In this document: positions 62,442 to 64,000 of the stretch, in pieces | Layout: each line of letters opens with the position of its first letter | How positions within the stretch are numbered: the stretch's first letter is position 1 | Origin: Pseudidiomarina sp. CB1 | GTDB lineage: Bacteria; Pseudomonadota; Gammaproteobacteria; Enterobacterales; Alteromonadaceae | DNA length: 64,000 nucleotides | Direction of reading: 5' to 3' | Assembly (NCBI RefSeq): GCF_024752025.1 | Contig: NZ_JANTPU010000001.1 | Location: 1,302,001 to 1,366,000, forward strand | Notes under the pieces: generated by a model | The model's database searches: none | Told to the model about the DNA's origin: nothing | The model's input: only the letters and a program-made list of their open reading frames with translations | Program-made: the position numbers and the translations under genes

Positions 62442-64000
62442 TTAGTCGTTCAGTTGGCGGCGGTGCCACAAGTAATACACCGCCGGCAACACGAAGAGCG
62501 ACAGCAACGGTGCCAGAATCATCCCACCAATCATTGGTGCGGCAATACGCTGCATCACTTCGCTACCCGTGCCTTGGGTCAACATGATCGGCAACAAACC
62601 TGCCACGATGGTAATGACCGTCATCGCTTTCGGTCGTACCCGCAACACTGCCCCTTCTTCGATAGCATCATAGAGCGTAGCTTGTGTGCGTTCCTTGCGC
62701 GCATGCCAGGCATTGTTCAGATACAGCAGCATCACCACGCCAAACTCGGCGGCAACACCGGCCAAGGCAATCATCCCCACGCCAACAGCAATCGACAGGT
62801 TGTAACCTAACCACCAAATAAACCACAGACTACCGGTCAAAGCCAACGGTAGGGTCGCCATGATCAGCAACGCCTGTTTAAACGAGCGGAAGGTCAAATA
62901 GAGCAAGACCAAAATGACCGCCAGCGTTGCGGGGACCACCTGTTGCAGCTTCGCTTTAACCCGTTCCATCGACTCGTATTGCCCCGACCACGACAACGAA
63001 TAACGCGCCGGTAGATCATAGTCAGCCAGTGCTGGCTCGGCAGCAGCAATCACGTCGCCCACGGGCGTGCCAGCGTCAACGTCAATAAACACCCAGCCCG
63101 TAGGCCGCGCATTCTCACTGCGGATCATCGCTGGACCATCGGTCACTTGTACATCGGCCACTTGTTCTAACGTGACCCAAGCACCATTGGCGCTCAGCAA
63201 CGGCAGCTGCTTAATGCGCTCAACATGATCACGTAACTGACGTGGGTAGCGTAAGGTGATGGGATACCGCTCGGTGCCTTCAATGGTTTCGGCAATTTGC
63301 GCGCCACCAATGGCAAACTGAATCAAACGTTGAATACTGGCTTGGTCAATGCCGTAACGCGCTGCTTCAGCAAGGCGCGGACGAATCTCTAAATAGCGTC
63401 CGGCAGCAGGGCGTTCCGCAAACACCGAAGCCACGCCAGGTAGATTCGATAGCCGCTCTTCAAGGTCACTACCGATGCGCTGAATTTCGCTCAATTCAGG
63501 CCCCGCAATCTTCAAGCCCAACGGCGTTTTTAAGCCCGTTGAGAGCATATCAATGCGAGTTTTAATCGGTTGCACCCAAGCGTTGGTAATACCCGGCACA
63601 TTGACCGTCGCATCTAGCTCGGCAATGATATCTTGCAGCGTTACCCCTTCACGCCACTCGCTCTCGGGCTTCAACTGAATGGTCGTTTCCAGCATGGTCA
63701 GCGGTGCTGGATCGGTGGCGGTATCCGCCCGCCCAGTTTTACCAAACACCCGTTCCACTTCGGGCACCTGCTTGATCAGACGGTCGGTCCGTTGCAAGAG
63801 CTCAGCAACCGCGCCAGGACTGATGCCTGGCAAGGTGGTTGGCATGTACAGCAAATCACCTTCTTGCATGGTGGGCATGAATTCACTTCCCATTTTTGAC
63901 AACGGATAGTAACCACTCACTGTCACCAGCACAGCAATCAAAATAACCGTTTTCGGCATTTTCAGCACGCCGTGCAAGAACGGACGATACAACCAAATCA
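62442..64000 (-). CDS. CusA/CzcA-type heavy-metal efflux pump (C-terminal half)
   Basis: About 518 codons are visible and the frame continues beyond the right edge. EGDLLYMPTTLPGISPGAVA, VFGKTGRADTATDPAP, WVQPIKTRIDMLSTGLKTPL, AGVAAEFGVVMLLYL and GSEVMQRIAAPMIGGM match CusA closely, the Cu(I)/Ag(I)-exporting branch. Five to six C-terminal helices follow. It converges on the other RND pump with 2 bp between stop codons. The rest of the cus operon would lie to the right. CusA versus another HME pump is not fully settled by this half. Confidence 0.9.
   Translation of the reverse strand, partial: IWLYRPFLHGVLKMPKTVILIAVLVTVSGYYPLSKMGSEFMPTMQEGDLLYMPTTLPGISPGAVAELLQRTDRLIKQVPEVERVFGKTGRADTATDPAPLTMLETTIQLKPESEWREGVTLQDIIAELDATVNVPGITNAWVQPIKTRIDMLSTGLKTPLGLKIAGPELSEIQRIGSDLEERLSNLPGVASVFAERPAAGRYLEIRPRLAEAARYGIDQASIQRLIQFAIGGAQIAETIEGTERYPITLRYPRQLRDHVERIKQLPLLSANGAWVTLEQVADVQVTDGPAMIRSENARPTGWVFIDVDAGTPVGDVIAAAEPALADYDLPARYSLSWSGQYESMERVKAKLQQVVPATLAVILVLLYLTFRSFKQALLIMATLPLALTGSLWFIWWLGYNLSIAVGVGMIALAGVAAEFGVVMLLYLNNAWHARKERTQATLYDAIEEGAVLRVRPKAMTVITIVAGLLPIMLTQGTGSEVMQRIAAPMIGGMILAPLLSLFVLPAVYYLWHRRQLND

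Overview
The window is a stretch of gammaproteobacterial core chromosome, most likely from the Alteromonadales and plausibly Idiomarinaceae-like. The pointers are the iscRSUA cluster beside trmJ, mutH next to rppH-ptsP-lgt-thyA, rplU-rpmA-obgE, mdh/argR, a separate HptA-type phosphotransfer protein beside arcA, and small lineage families (DUF3545, DUF2982, DUF3718). This placement is inferred from gene content only. No rRNA, tRNA, CRISPR array, prophage or complete insertion sequence was seen.

Layout. 1-6.4 kb: Fe-S assembly (iscA partial, iscU, iscS, iscR with an IscR-type operator), trmJ, suhB, a DUF3545 gene, ung and a WaaE-like glycosyltransferase. 6.4-11.5 kb: exported proteins (S9 peptidase, DUF1302 outer-membrane protein, an unrecognised secreted protein). 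11.6-15.2 kb: etfBA, csdE, DUF1543, tcdA. 15.2-17.8 kb: two toxin-antitoxin operons side by side, ccdAB and hipBA, each with recognisable promoter/operator DNA. 17.8-24.7 kb: rppH-ptsP-TauE-lgt-thyA on the minus strand, mutH and DUF2982 on the plus strand. 24.8-31 kb: a rimB-like/rimK/succinylglutamate desuccinylase-like/rsmC/histidine kinase run with 4-bp overlaps, then arcA and a convergent hptA. 31-36.6 kb: folE2, adenosine kinase, ahcY, GNAT, FAD oxidoreductase. 36.6-40.4 kb: NatAB-type ABC exporter, S33 hydrolase, DUF3718. 40.5-44.2 kb: folA, obgE, rpmA, rplU, ispB. 44.3-53.8 kb: TonB-dependent receptor, rhombosortase, mdh, argR, DyP peroxidase, DUF885 lipoprotein, DUF4870, TTL-like ATP-grasp. 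53.9-64 kb: acnB, a small secreted protein, LysR, an RND adaptor/pump pair and the C-terminal half of a CusA-like pump.

The most striking structure is not a gene. Thirteen intergenic sites carry a hairpin repeat with a GTAG-type foot and a stem CCCGTGGT / ACCACGGG. Most are inverted pairs forming an element of about 88 bp around an oriented core (CCTGACGTTTTGACCATG ... GTTCAATTCGG). This matches the architecture of REP doublets (REPINs) that are mobilised in trans by RAYT transposases; no RAYT gene lies in the window. Stem variants keep base pairing. The feet supply the UAG stop codon of five genes (suhB, ung, mutH, ispB, argR), and one copy is translated as the C-terminus of tcdA. Some copies have expanded into tandem arrays. 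A second motif, imperfect heptamers (GCTGTTT/GCTATTC/GCTGTTC), often sits beside these elements and also brackets the hipBA promoter.

Functionally the genes are mostly housekeeping: Fe-S biogenesis, DNA repair (ung, mutH), folate and thymidylate synthesis (folE2, folA, thyA), the methyl cycle (ahcY with adenosine kinase), TCA enzymes (mdh, acnB), respiratory quinone synthesis (ispB), redox control (arcA) and envelope export. The accessory layer is the two toxin-antitoxin operons, the exported hydrolases, the efflux pumps and the TTL-like enzyme.
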